Both the position numbers and the translations under genes were made by a program. Below are positions 8,318-17,090 of a DNA stretch of 64,000 nt, one piece after another (the stretch's first letter is position 1; the number at the start of each line of letters is the position of its first letter). Source of the stretch: Dyadobacter subterraneus (GTDB lineage Bacteria; Bacteroidota; Bacteroidia; Cytophagales; Spirosomataceae); NCBI RefSeq assembly GCF_015221875.1, contig NZ_JACYGY010000001.1:5062501-5126500 (forward strand). The letters run 5' to 3'. The notes below the pieces were generated by a model, which had not been told where the DNA came from, ran no database searches, and was given only the letters and a program-made list of their open reading frames with translations.

Positions 8318-10108
8318 TTAGTTATTGTCATCCTGCAAATCACTTTCCTCAACGAGGGCCATTTTTTTGTAAAGTCTGGTTTTTGCGCGGCGCACACTGG
8401 CCGGGTCAATATTGAGTAAAGCGGCAATTTCCTTGGTAGAAAGATTGATATGAAAATAAGCATAAAGGCGAATTTCATTTTTGGTAAGCGAAGGATATTT
8501 CGCCAGCAGATTTTCAAAAAAATGAGGATGGACCTGTTCAAAATGCAATTTGAATTTTCGCCAGTCGCCATCCAGATACAGGTTACTTTGGAGGATTGAC
8601 TCAATACTTTTCAGGCCCTGGTGTTTGCTGTCAGGATATAACTTGTCCAGCTCCTGGATTTGTGTTTTCAAACTTGCGAGCAGCTCGTTTTTCTGGACCA
8701 TATACAATGTTGTAGATGCCAGTTCCCGCTGGTTTACTTCCAGCCTTTGTTCCAGTAATTCATTTCGTGTTTTTTCATGCCGGATGTCAGCATTGATTTT
8801 CTGGTTTTCCAGTTCGATCAGTCTTTGACGTAAGTTTATTTCTTTCAAATCAAATTCCAGCTGCCGCGCCTCTATTTCTTTTGCTTTCAGGTCTTTATGA
8901 ATGGATTTTGTACGTGCCACCAAAGCCACCGAAAACGCAAGTGCCTGGGAAATAATTGAAAAATCAGGCATTAATGAACCGTCAGTAAAATTGAAACTGA
9001 TAAAAACATGATATAATGCTGTGGCAAACATGAAAATTAACGGAAGAATATTGGCTACTAAAAAAGGTGTAGAGGCCGGAAGTTTTCGCAAATAACCAAC
9101 CACGCAGGTGCACATGATGATTGTAATCAACAGCAAAGCAAGAATATTGTGATACAATAAGGTATAGTCTTCCAGATAAGTTATAAAAATATTTATCGCA
9201 ACAAGAATCACCGTAACCAACACATACACAAGTAATCCGATGCGGAGGGCGGAATCCATAACCGGCAGTATTTTCTTTGTACTTAAAAACGACCGGGTTA
9301 ATTGTACAAGTCCATACATGATCAGTAATATGCTCCCATGCATCAGCACGCTGGTCATATCAAAAGAATGCAGCTGCCCTTCTGTTGATACCGTGGAAGT
9401 GAAAATTGGGCTGCTAAAAAAAATACTGTAAAATCTTTTATAAGCCGTAATATAAAGCATTCCACCCAACTGCGCGATCAGATAAAACAAAACAGTTTTA
9501 TCTCTGAGACCAAAATAAATATACAGGTTGTTTATAAAGAACAGAATCAACACAGAAAATGAAGCGATCCAGGAAAGCCACATCATTTGTTCTTTACTAT
9601 CTACATAAGCTGCCTTTTTAATCTTTATTATCGGTTTGACACTATAATTATGTCCCCTAAGCATACTTGCGTCCACTCTGATGTACAAGACATTTTCAGC
9701 CTGGCCCTGTAAAATACAAGCCATCTCGTTAACGTTACGCTTACCTATATACGGCGACGCCATTCCATTTTGATAAGCTACCCATTTTTGGGTATTTTCA
9801 TTGAAATAGTATAATATGTTGTCGAGGTTAAGATTTAATGAAATATAAAATTCCCCGGCGTAATGAAACGGATTTTTAATCCTGATTTTAAGCCAATAGT
9901 GAGTCGCGTGTCCTTTCCCCAGCGAATCGCCTTCAACAAAAGCAAGCGTGGTATCTGAAACTATTTTTTCAAAAGTATAATCACGATCAGGCAGGACTGC
10001 ATACCTTTTTATGGTTGCAGAGGAACTATCGCTCAAAAGATAAACTGGTTGGGCAAAAGCGGCAACCGGCAAAAGTAAAATGATCAGGAAAACAAAAATC
10101 TTATTCAA
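8318..10108 (-). CDS. 7TM-DISM sensor with coiled coil and LuxR-type helix-turn-helix output
   Basis: A 596-aa protein. Residues 1-19 are a signal peptide (ending AAFAQ). Residues 20-150 match the 7TMR-DISM extracellular type 2 jelly-roll (THYWLKIRIKNPF...). Seven membrane helices lie at about 180-400. A long coiled coil follows at about 400-480 (KEIEARQLEFDLKEINLRQR). A C-terminal helix-turn-helix at 530-590 reads LTKNEIRLYAYFHINLSTKE...PASVRRAKTRLYKKM, like the LuxR/GerE recognition unit. It probably senses a carbohydrate or small ligand outside and acts on transcription from the membrane. No kinase or cyclase domain is present. Confidence 0.85.
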   Translation of the reverse strand: MNKIFVFLIILLLPVAAFAQPVYLLSDSSSATIKRYAVLPDRDYTFEKIVSDTTLAFVEGDSLGKGHATHYWLKIRIKNPFHYAGEFYISLNLNLDNILYYFNENTQKWVAYQNGMASPYIGKRNVNEMACILQGQAENVLYIRVDASMLRGHNYSVKPIIKIKKAAYVDSKEQMMWLSWIASFSVLILFFINNLYIYFGLRDKTVLFYLIAQLGGMLYITAYKRFYSIFFSSPIFTSTVSTEGQLHSFDMTSVLMHGSILLIMYGLVQLTRSFLSTKKILPVMDSALRIGLLVYVLVTVILVAINIFITYLEDYTLLYHNILALLLITIIMCTCVVGYLRKLPASTPFLVANILPLIFMFATALYHVFISFNFTDGSLMPDFSIISQALAFSVALVARTKSIHKDLKAKEIEARQLEFDLKEINLRQRLIELENQKINADIRHEKTRNELLEQRLEVNQRELASTTLYMVQKNELLASLKTQIQELDKLYPDSKHQGLKSIESILQSNLYLDGDWRKFKLHFEQVHPHFFENLLAKYPSLTKNEIRLYAYFHINLSTKEIAALLNIDPASVRRAKTRLYKKMALVEESDLQDDNN

Positions 10109-10316
10109 CGCCCGGATTTACATTTTTTTGAAAAGATACAAAATAAACTTGGAAGGGTACATATTTCATAGTTTGCGGTCCATCTGAACTTCTGGCAATC
10201 TACAAGCAACCATTTTCAATTTATTTGCGTAAGTGCTAAAAAAGCGTACCAATATCCTTGAATATCAAACCAATCGTTTTGTCATTTCTTTTGTCCAAAA
10301 CTCAAAATAAAACATT

Positions 10317-10382
10317 ATGAACAAATCAACGGTTACCATGATCCTTTATTTGATAGTAACGGCAGTAATACTGGGTTTCTGA
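10317..10382 (+). CDS. Possible 21-aa hydrophobic microprotein
   Basis: ATG at 10317 begins MNKSTVTMILYLIVTAVILGF and stops with TGA at 10380-10382. It is a single predicted membrane helix with a short polar N-terminus, lying in a 400-bp gap with nothing else. Length and composition suit a membrane microprotein, but a chance ORF of this size cannot be excluded. Confidence 0.3.
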   Translation: MNKSTVTMILYLIVTAVILGF

Positions 10383-10458
10383 AATAGTATTTCAGCCTGT
10401 CAAAAGAATTGCGTCTTTTTATTTAATGCTTTGTAAGTCAAAAGTTATTGGATATTAT

Positions 10459-10466
10459 TAATTTTG
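10459..10466 (+). promoter_or_regulatory. Bacteroidota -7 element for the RluA-N gene
   Basis: TAATTTTG matches the TAnnTTTG -7 consensus and lies about 50 nt before the start at 10515. No TTTG-type -33 element at the usual spacing was evident, so this is tentative. Confidence 0.4.
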
Positions 10467-10514
10467 CAGGCGTTTTGCATACGCTGATCCATTAATGAAT
10501 TTTACAATTTCCTT

Positions 10515-11315
10515 TTGACACAATCCATCTCCCCAACGGATACGATTTTCAGCATTTTTGAAGAATCACTCGCTGCGTATTCCTTTCCTGATAAATTTAC
10601 ATTTCCGTTTGATTACGAGCCACATCCGCTTTCTCTGCTGGCTGTTGAAAAACTGCAATCACACCTTGAAAACCAGGATGAATGGGATCATAATTTCGGG
10701 TTAAAACCTGATCAGGAAGGAGCCGTTATTGGCAAAATGTTTGGTGTTTTGGTCGTGAGGACCGAGGAAGATGAAATTGGATATTTATCAGCATTTTCAG
10801 GGAAACTGGCCGGCGGAAATCATCACAGTAAATTTGTCCCGCCCATTTTTGACGGCATGGCTGATGGTGGTTTTCTGAACACCGGAATGGAAAAACTTTC
10901 ACAGATAAGCCAGCAAATAAAAGAGCTCGAAGATCAGGAATCAGGGACACAGGAAGAAGTTGAAACACTAAAAACAATACGCAAAGCGCATTCTGTTTCC
11001 TTACAACAGGAAATTTTTGAGCAGTATAATTTCCTAAACCAGGATGGGGAGGAAAAAAGTTTGTGTGAGATTTTCGAAAATGCATCCTATAAAAATCCAC
11101 CCGCCGGAGCCGGAGAATGTGCTGCTCCAAAGTTACTTCAATATGCTTTTCTGCAAAATATGCAGCCTATTGCCATGGCAGAATTCTGGTGGGGATTATC
11201 TCCTAAATCTGATTTCTGGAAACATGGGCACTTTTACCCTGCCTGTCGTGAAAAATGTGAGCCTATTCTGGGACATATGCTGGCAGGAATTGAAATGGAT
11301 GAAAAGCCGGTTTAA
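10515..11315 (+). CDS. Orphan N-terminal domain of a Bacteroides/Vibrio-type RluA-family pseudouridine synthase (catalytic domain absent)
   Basis: The 266 residues match the long N-terminal extension of about 550-aa RluA-type synthases: GKMFGVLVVRTEEDEIGYLSAFSGKLAGG, FVPPIFD, a short helical segment, then IFEQYNFLNQDGEEKSLCEIF, PPAGAGECAAPKLLQYAFLQ and MAEFWWGLSPKSDFWKHGHFYPACREKCEPILGHML. In full-length proteins the catalytic domain (NKPAG, RLD motifs) follows directly. Here the frame stops just past that boundary and the next 140 bp encode no continuation. Start appears to be TTG at 10515; the ATG at 10495 is in another frame and stops after seven codons. Either a truncated remnant or a stand-alone domain. 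Confidence 0.65.
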   Translation: MTQSISPTDTIFSIFEESLAAYSFPDKFTFPFDYEPHPLSLLAVEKLQSHLENQDEWDHNFGLKPDQEGAVIGKMFGVLVVRTEEDEIGYLSAFSGKLAGGNHHSKFVPPIFDGMADGGFLNTGMEKLSQISQQIKELEDQESGTQEEVETLKTIRKAHSVSLQQEIFEQYNFLNQDGEEKSLCEIFENASYKNPPAGAGECAAPKLLQYAFLQNMQPIAMAEFWWGLSPKSDFWKHGHFYPACREKCEPILGHMLAGIEMDEKPV

Positions 11316-11457
11316 TCTGGTTCTTTTTTTTCCCTTAAACAAATCCGTTTTTCTGATCAATTTGCAAATTTAAATTTACCAGACTACAAGAATTGAATGG
11401 GTAAAATTAACAGGCTCCGCGCCTTTGATATAACCGGCGTATAAATCATCTCAATTT

Positions 11458-12558
11458 ATGTGGGCAGAAACACTTTATCCACTTTCCCATAAGCAAAAAT
11501 GGAAGCTGGGATTCGGATTTGCGATTATTTACGTACCCATTCGTATTTACATAAATGTTACCAATTACACTGTCCCTCTCCTACTTCACAAATTCCCACT
11601 CTGGATTATTGAACTGATCATCAGCGGATTATTTTATACCTTGTGGTTAAATGTTATCGAGTGGCTGCAATATTATATTGCCAGGTTTCCCAGCAGCAAA
11701 AATTCAATCCACTATAAATTCATAAATCAATTGTTGACATTGCTCATTGCGATCGGCCTTGCAGCAATGTTTAATATTGCGTTCAGAGCGCTGTGGCATT
11801 GGATGGAATCAATCTGGGATCCTCATCTTTTTCATGTAAGCTCCTCGGGCGAACTTCTTATGATACAGCAAAAACGGCGAGCAAACAATGGATTGACGGT
11901 AATGGCGCTTATGGCAGCTTATTACCTTGCATCAAATGTTCGTGTTTATCAACGATTGCAGCATGTGCATATCAATGCGGAACGTCTTGAAAAAGAAAAT
12001 ATCAAAGCACATTTTAATGCACTGAAAAACCAGGTAAGTCCTCATTTTCTATTTAACAATTTCAGCGTTCTGAGCACACTTGTTGAAACCGACAAGGAAT
12101 TGTCCATAGAATTTATCAGTCGTCTTTCGCAAGCTTACCGCTACATACTTGAACAATCTGACTTTGACCAGATCAAACTGCGCACTGAAATCGAGTTTCT
12201 GGAAACGTACATGTATTTGCTAAAAACAAGATTTGAGGACAAAATAAATCTGGAAATTAGGCTTTCGGAGGAGCAACTTGATTCTTATTCTATTGTACCG
12301 CTCACTTTACAGCTTCTTGTTGAAAATGCAGTAAAACATAACCAGATGTCGGCCACCAGTCCGTTGGTAATAACCATCAGCATTGAAGACGATTTTCTGA
12401 TTGTCCGGAATCCGGTTCAGCTTCGGGAACCAACGGAGGCTTCGACCGGAATTGGTTTACATAATATTATTAACCGGTATAAATTGCTTGTCAACAAACC
12501 CGTGCTGGTAGAAAAACAGCACAATCAGTTTGTTGTTAAAATCCCTCTTATTTCATGA
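11458..12558 (+). CDS. LytS/YehU-type membrane sensor histidine kinase (module A)
   Basis: A 366-aa kinase of the HisKA-less family (His_kinase, PF06580). Four hydrophobic segments occur in residues 18-165 (for example GFGFAIIYVPIRIYI and WIIELIISGLFYTLWL). A linker helix leads to the phospho-acceptor box ALKNQVSPHFLFNN with His196, then the N-box LLVENAVKHN and the glycine motif TGIGLHNI. It overlaps its response regulator by 4 nt (ATGA), so the pair is translationally coupled. Its closest relative in the window is the kinase at 24378. Inner membrane; ligand unknown. Confidence 0.93.
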   Translation: MWAETLYPLSHKQKWKLGFGFAIIYVPIRIYINVTNYTVPLLLHKFPLWIIELIISGLFYTLWLNVIEWLQYYIARFPSSKNSIHYKFINQLLTLLIAIGLAAMFNIAFRALWHWMESIWDPHLFHVSSSGELLMIQQKRRANNGLTVMALMAAYYLASNVRVYQRLQHVHINAERLEKENIKAHFNALKNQVSPHFLFNNFSVLSTLVETDKELSIEFISRLSQAYRYILEQSDFDQIKLRTEIEFLETYMYLLKTRFEDKINLEIRLSEEQLDSYSIVPLTLQLLVENAVKHNQMSATSPLVITISIEDDFLIVRNPVQLREPTEASTGIGLHNIINRYKLLVNKPVLVEKQHNQFVVKIPLIS

Positions 12559-13325
12559 ACGTTCTCATTATTGAAGACGAAACCCTTAGCGCAAACAGAC
12601 TGGAAAACCTTGTTTTAAGGTATGATCCTACTGTTTATATACTCGCAAAAATACCTTCCGTAAAAGAAAGTATTCTCTGGCTCGAAAACAGCAATAATGC
12701 CCAGCCGGATCTTGTTTTTCTGGATATCATGCTGGAAGACGGACTTGGATTTAAAATCATTGAGCAGCTGAACCTGACAATTCCAATTATTTTCACGACG
12801 GCTTACAACGAATATGCGCTGAAAGCATTCAAAGCAAATAGCGTAGATTATCTTTTAAAACCGGTTAATCCGGCAGAGCTAGAAAGTGCGCTCAATAAAT
12901 TTAAAGACGTACATTTTAAAAATAAAACCTTCCCGGATTTGTCACAATTAAAATCGTGGCTGCAAGTGCCTAACCAGCATGAAAATTACAAGGACAGATT
13001 TATGGCTTCTGCCGGAACAAGGCTTTTCAGCGTAAAAACAGCAGATATCGCCTATTTTACAATTGAACAAAAGGCGACCTATTTGAAAACATTTGACGGA
13101 AAACACCTTACTATGGATTATAGTCTGGATAAACTGATTCAGCTGCTGGACCCAAGCCAGTTTTTTCGTATCAACAGATCGCTGATTATTTCGCTTGGAA
13201 GTATCAGTTCCATCAATTCTTTGTCCGCAGGACGGCTTAAACTTGAACTCGCTCCGGCGGCACAGCAGGAAATTTACGTCAGTACAGATCGTATTTCGGA
13301 TTTTAAACAGTGGCTGGGAAAATAA
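12555..13325 (+). CDS. LytTR-family response regulator (module A)
   Basis: A 256-aa protein. Residues 1-125 are a CheY-like receiver with acidic pocket EDE at 7-9, phospho-acceptor Asp57 in LVFLDIML, switch Thr in IFTTAYN and Lys in LLKPVN. Residues 150-256 are a LytTR DNA-binding domain (ADIAYFTIEQKATYLKTFDGK, then FFRINRSLIISL). Partner of the kinase that overlaps its start. Likely controls genes nearby, including the half-AraC gene 165 nt downstream; target inferred. Confidence 0.93.
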   Translation: MNVLIIEDETLSANRLENLVLRYDPTVYILAKIPSVKESILWLENSNNAQPDLVFLDIMLEDGLGFKIIEQLNLTIPIIFTTAYNEYALKAFKANSVDYLLKPVNPAELESALNKFKDVHFKNKTFPDLSQLKSWLQVPNQHENYKDRFMASAGTRLFSVKTADIAYFTIEQKATYLKTFDGKHLTMDYSLDKLIQLLDPSQFFRINRSLIISLGSISSINSLSAGRLKLELAPAAQQEIYVSTDRISDFKQWLGK

Positions 13326-13489
13326 TCCCTGGTTTTCATTCTTCCACTAAAAACGCCCGTTCAGCTTCAAAAACCGGTCATTGAGACATTTTTATTTTTC
13401 ATATAGCTTCAATTTAAACAGTTTTAAATGATCGTTGTCCGGGAAACCGGAGATCATTCCTAAACCCGTTTTATTTTAGCGACTGAATT

Positions 13490-14257
13490 GTGGAAGAACT
13501 TAACATACACAACAAATGCATTCTGGCCAGCCTGGAATCCAGTGAGCTGGAATCACTTTGCACTTACAGAGACCGCCTGAGAGTTATCGTAATTCTTGAA
13601 GGAAGTGGAAAAGCAACAATAAACTACGCCCCATACAGTTACCAGAAGGACAGTATTTTTATTCTGCGTCCGCATCAAAATATCAGTTTGCAGACTTTCG
13701 GAAAAACAAAAATATTCTCCATCATTTCCGGTTTATCGCAGAAATCAGCCACCAGGGAGAAACCTTATGTAACTACATTTGCTACCATGTTTGGTCAGAT
13801 TGAATCCCTGGTTTCAAATAAATTATTTGTCCAGGGCAAAATCATGGAGCGTAGTATAGACAGAGAATCTGCTAACCAGATCATCAAGCTCATCACGCAT
13901 GAGATGCAACACCGGCCGGATTCTTATAAAGAAATAATCAGAAACAGTGTCTTCACACTGATACACATGCTTGACAGAAATATTCAATATGTCAGGAAAT
14001 ACATTCCCGTCCGGCAATTTCATCCGGAAACAGACCGCATTCTGGAATATATTAAAAGACAGCTTCAACTCAATCATAAATTTGACATTCAGGAAGTTGC
14101 GTCCAGTTTCAATATATCCGAAGAATGTGTCAATGAAAGCCTTGTGGCGCGCACAGGTTTTACTTTTAAAAAATTCATCATAAAATATCGTACTGATCTT
14201 TTTAAAAGCAGACTTTTGAAAATGGATGTTGAAGTTTGGGGAAGTCTTATCTCCTGA
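13490..14257 (+). CDS. Cupin plus half-AraC protein lacking the second helix-turn-helix (module A)
   Basis: 255 residues from a GTG start at 13490. Residues 10-120 resemble the AraC-type cupin sensor (VIVILEGSGKATINYAPYSY, IFILRPHQNI). Residues 185-245 match the first HTH of an AraC domain (ILEYIKRQLQLNHKFDIQEVASSFNISEECVNESLVARTGFTFKKFI). The protein ends at LLKMDVEVWGSLIS, where the second HTH should begin, and no AraC-like sequence follows the stop in any frame. The paralog at 26335 ends at the same place. Probably an atypical single-HTH regulator fed by the adjacent two-component pair. Confidence 0.7.
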   Translation: MEELNIHNKCILASLESSELESLCTYRDRLRVIVILEGSGKATINYAPYSYQKDSIFILRPHQNISLQTFGKTKIFSIISGLSQKSATREKPYVTTFATMFGQIESLVSNKLFVQGKIMERSIDRESANQIIKLITHEMQHRPDSYKEIIRNSVFTLIHMLDRNIQYVRKYIPVRQFHPETDRILEYIKRQLQLNHKFDIQEVASSFNISEECVNESLVARTGFTFKKFIIKYRTDLFKSRLLKMDVEVWGSLIS

Positions 14258-14293
14258 TCGATCAAATTCAAACCTGAACTGAAAAACTAATTA

Positions 14294-15211
14294 TCAATTA
14301 AAAGATTGCCTGAATTCCACCGGCGATACTTTTGTCTTGTTTTTAAACAACTTGTTAAACGACTGAGGGTGTTCAAAACCCAATTGGTAAGCAATTTCTC
14401 CAACCGTGAGATCAGTCGTACTTAAAATTTCCTTTGCCTTATCAATCAACCTGTTATGTATGTGCTGCTGGGTATTTTGTCCGGTAAGCTGGCGAAGCAT
14501 ATCACTCAGATATCTTTGCGAAACATTTAGTTTTTCAGAGATATCCTGCACAGAAGGTAATCCTTTTACCAGGCCCTCTTTGGTATCGAAATGATCAGAA
14601 AGTATCTGTTCCAGCTCAGTCAGCAAATCACTATGAGCCGCCTTTCTTGTAATAAACTGTCTGTTATAGAACCGGTTACTGTAATTCAGCAGCTGTTCAA
14701 TTTGTGATAAAATAATATCCTGACTGAAATTATCGATCGACAGGGAAAGCTCGTGCTCTATATTTTTAAAAATACCAATAACAATTTCTTTTTCCTTTTC
14801 AGAAAGATAAAGTGCCTCCGAAGCAGCGTAGGAGAAAAATCCATAATTCCGGATATTTTTTCCGAGCGGATAATTCCTGATAAAATCCGGGTGAAAAAGC
14901 AGTGTAAATCCACCATAATCCGCTTCATTCTCGTTTGCGGAAATGATCTGGTTTGGAGAAATAAATGACAAACCGCCCTCATCAAAATCGTAATAATGCT
15001 GTCCGTATTTAATCTTGCCGTGAAAATTCCTTTTGTACGAAACCTTATAAAAGTTCAGGATCATTCCCTTGCTGATTTCATCGGTATTGTTTTTGATATT
15101 ACCATAATCAACCAGACTTACCAGTGGATGAAGCGGTTTTGGCAAACCTAATGCGCGATGCAAGTCAGAAATTGAGTTAAAAATAAACGGCTGTTTGGAT
15201 TCTGATTTCAT
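14294..15211 (-). CDS. AraC family transcriptional regulator
   Basis: The ATG at 15211 gives 305 residues (MKSESKQPFIF...); an ATG at 15232 would add seven residues. The N-terminal ~170 residues form a cupin-like sensor domain (GLSFISPNQII). A complete AraC DNA-binding domain follows with both HTHs: PSVQDISEKLNVSQRYLSDM and LTVGEIAYQLGFEHPQSFNKLF. Full length, in contrast to the two half-AraC proteins in this window. It follows the SDR gene on the same strand by about 60 nt and probably regulates it. Confidence 0.92.
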   Translation of the reverse strand: MKSESKQPFIFNSISDLHRALGLPKPLHPLVSLVDYGNIKNNTDEISKGMILNFYKVSYKRNFHGKIKYGQHYYDFDEGGLSFISPNQIISANENEADYGGFTLLFHPDFIRNYPLGKNIRNYGFFSYAASEALYLSEKEKEIVIGIFKNIEHELSLSIDNFSQDIILSQIEQLLNYSNRFYNRQFITRKAAHSDLLTELEQILSDHFDTKEGLVKGLPSVQDISEKLNVSQRYLSDMLRQLTGQNTQQHIHNRLIDKAKEILSTTDLTVGEIAYQLGFEHPQSFNKLFKNKTKVSPVEFRQSFN

Positions 15212-15270
15212 GGTTTTTCTAATTGAAGGCATGGAATTCCGGTCAGGATTTCCATGCCAAGTTACCTATT

Positions 15271-16098
15271 TTACAAAGCAGCAATACTATAAGGACTTTC
15301 CAGATTAAGATATTTGGTTACATTTTTCCTAAATGTTTCAGGTCCTTGTTCCAGTCTTTTTTCATAAATCCTCACCGCATCATTTCCGGCCGGATAGGTC
15401 AGCTGATCTTTTTCATCCGTTGCTGCCTGATATACAACATCAGCAATTACCTCGGATTCCGTGAATTCCATTAATGTCCCGTCCGTAAATCCTTCGGTCA
15501 TTCTTTGCATCAAGGTATCATAATCCTTGTCTTCCGCCACAGTCATCACGTTCATATAATTACTCTTGATTCCGCCTGGTGCTACATTTTTGATACCGAT
15601 ATTAAAGCGGGCAAGATCAAACGACATACTTTCGCTCCATCCCTGCAAAGCCCATTTGGAAGCGTTGTAAATCGATGAAAGCGGATAAGTTGTCAAACCG
15701 CAAAGCGAAGTTGTGGTAATAAAAAGACCGCTTCTTTTCTGTTTAAAATAAGGAATAAAGGCTTGGGTAACCCATATTACGCCAAAGAAATTGGTCTCAA
15801 ACTGACTTCTGATTTCTTCCTCTGAATAAGATTCCAAAGGTCCGATCAATCCGTAACCTGCATTATTAAAAACAACATCGATATCGCCCAGTGCGATGGC
15901 AGCTTTTACCGTTGTTTCAATTTGTTCAATATTTGTAACATCAAGCGGAAGTAAAATCACATTTTCCAGCAGGTTTAATTCCGTTTCTTTTTCCGGTGTA
16001 CGCATCGTAGCGATCACTCTCCAGCCTTTTGATTGAAATAATTTTGCAGTTGCTTTTCCTAATCCGGCAGATGCGCCGGTGATGAAGATCGTTTTCAT
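15271..16098 (-). CDS. Short-chain dehydrogenase/reductase (SDR)
   Basis: 275 residues, classical SDR: cofactor motif TGASAGLG at 7-14, NNAG at 78-81, catalytic Ser in the TTTSLCG strand near 131, Tyr144 and Lys148 in YNASK. Expected cytoplasmic NAD(P)H-dependent oxidoreductase; substrate unknown. The arrangement with an AraC regulator is common for inducible SDRs in this phylum. About 40 nt separate it from the upstream glycosylase gene. Confidence 0.93.
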   Translation of the reverse strand: MKTIFITGASAGLGKATAKLFQSKGWRVIATMRTPEKETELNLLENVILLPLDVTNIEQIETTVKAAIALGDIDVVFNNAGYGLIGPLESYSEEEIRSQFETNFFGVIWVTQAFIPYFKQKRSGLFITTTSLCGLTTYPLSSIYNASKWALQGWSESMSFDLARFNIGIKNVAPGGIKSNYMNVMTVAEDKDYDTLMQRMTEGFTDGTLMEFTESEVIADVVYQAATDEKDQLTYPAGNDAVRIYEKRLEQGPETFRKNVTKYLNLESPYSIAAL

Positions 16099-16137
16099 AT
16101 TGTTTTTTGATTTAATTGATTAAAAATATTTACGTGA

Positions 16138-16686
16138 TCAGGCATTAATCCAGAGCGGATTTTCTTTTAAAATTTTGTGGTAAACAGGACAGGATGAAGT
16201 ATGTGCACCAGGAAGTATTCCGATGCTCATCAGGAATTCATTCACAATTTCACCACCCGTAAACCGGAATGTTTTTTTGAAAATTTTCACCCATTCCTGT
16301 TTTGACTTTGGGTGATGAGATTCCAGCCATTTTTCAAATGAGCCATATTCTTTTTGAAGTGAAATAATGGTTTTAGCATTTTCTATGGCTGCATTTATTT
16401 TCAGCCGGTTGCGGATAATACCCGGATCATTCAGTAATCTTTCCCGGTCCGTTTCGGTGTAGGATGCTACTTTTTCAATTATAAAATTGTCATAAGCATG
16501 TCTGAAACTTGCTTCCTTTTTCAGAATAATTTCCCAGCTCAAACAGGCCTGGTTTATTTCCAGAATTAGTCTCCCAAACAACTCATTATCATCATGTATC
16601 GGAAAACCGTATTGATTATCATGATAATTTTTGTGCAGATCCTTTTGCACGCCGGACATACTTTCGATATAGGTGCAGTAAGACAT
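16138..16686 (-). CDS. tag: DNA-3-methyladenine glycosylase I
   Basis: 182 residues aligning with E. coli Tag throughout: the zinc ligands Cys4 and His22 (YHDNQYG), the core LEINQACLSWEIILKK, the ERLLNDPGIIRNRLKI helix, and the C-terminal pair His162 and Cys166 in HTSSC. It excises 3-methyladenine from alkylated DNA as the first step of base excision repair. Two further alkylation-repair genes (AlkA-like and Ogt) lie 7 kb away. Confidence 0.93.
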   Translation of the reverse strand: MSYCTYIESMSGVQKDLHKNYHDNQYGFPIHDDNELFGRLILEINQACLSWEIILKKEASFRHAYDNFIIEKVASYTETDRERLLNDPGIIRNRLKINAAIENAKTIISLQKEYGSFEKWLESHHPKSKQEWVKIFKKTFRFTGGEIVNEFLMSIGILPGAHTSSCPVYHKILKENPLWINA

Positions 16687-16816
16687 TTGATTTATATTTT
16701 GCTAATTTTTCCTTTGCATTATTGTATTACAAAGGTGCAGGTCCGGAGGAAGGAGATTGTATCCGGATTGGTAAATGTTGTAGCCAAAATGGAAAGTAGC
16801 GCTTACCACTAAAAGA

Positions 16817-16850
16817 AAGTGCTGCCAGTATCATGCGACTGGCAGCACTT
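16817..16850 (-). terminator. Strong isolated hairpin, terminator-like on the minus strand
   Basis: A 13-bp perfect inverted repeat (AAGTGCTGCCAGT / ACTGGCAGCACTT) with an 8-nt loop. On the minus strand it is followed by TTCTTTTAG. It sits in a 400-bp gap between tag and the UPF0173 gene, past another terminator, so its transcript is unclear; it may be a second stop or protect tag from read-through. Confidence 0.55.
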
Positions 16851-16975
16851 AATAGAAGGATCCGAAAAAGGCATTACGTTCATAAGATGCCCAATTGCGA
16901 ATCCGGATGATTATAGAAGAAATCTTTGATTTATTAATTGTTAATTATCCAGCGGACTAACCCTTATCAATTAAA

Positions 16976-17032
16976 AAAATCCCTTTTTGTGAAATGAAAG
17001 CTGAATACTTTTCAATCGCAAAAAGGGATTTT
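16976..17032 (-). terminator. Terminator of the UPF0173 hydrolase gene
   Basis: A 14-bp perfect inverted repeat (AAAATCCCTTTTTG / CAAAAAGGGATTTT) with a 29-nt loop; on the minus strand the stem runs into GGGATTTTTTTAATTG. It begins about 58 nt after the stop at 17091. Confidence 0.7.
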
Positions 17033-17090
17033 CACAAGTTTTTTATTTTAAAATAGCATCGTGACGGATTATAATCATGCACCTTATCCG

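Noticed and set aside
16594..16812. Plus-strand ORF of 72 aa over the start of tag.
   Set aside because: Antisense shadow of the well-supported tag gene with no promoter or family signature.
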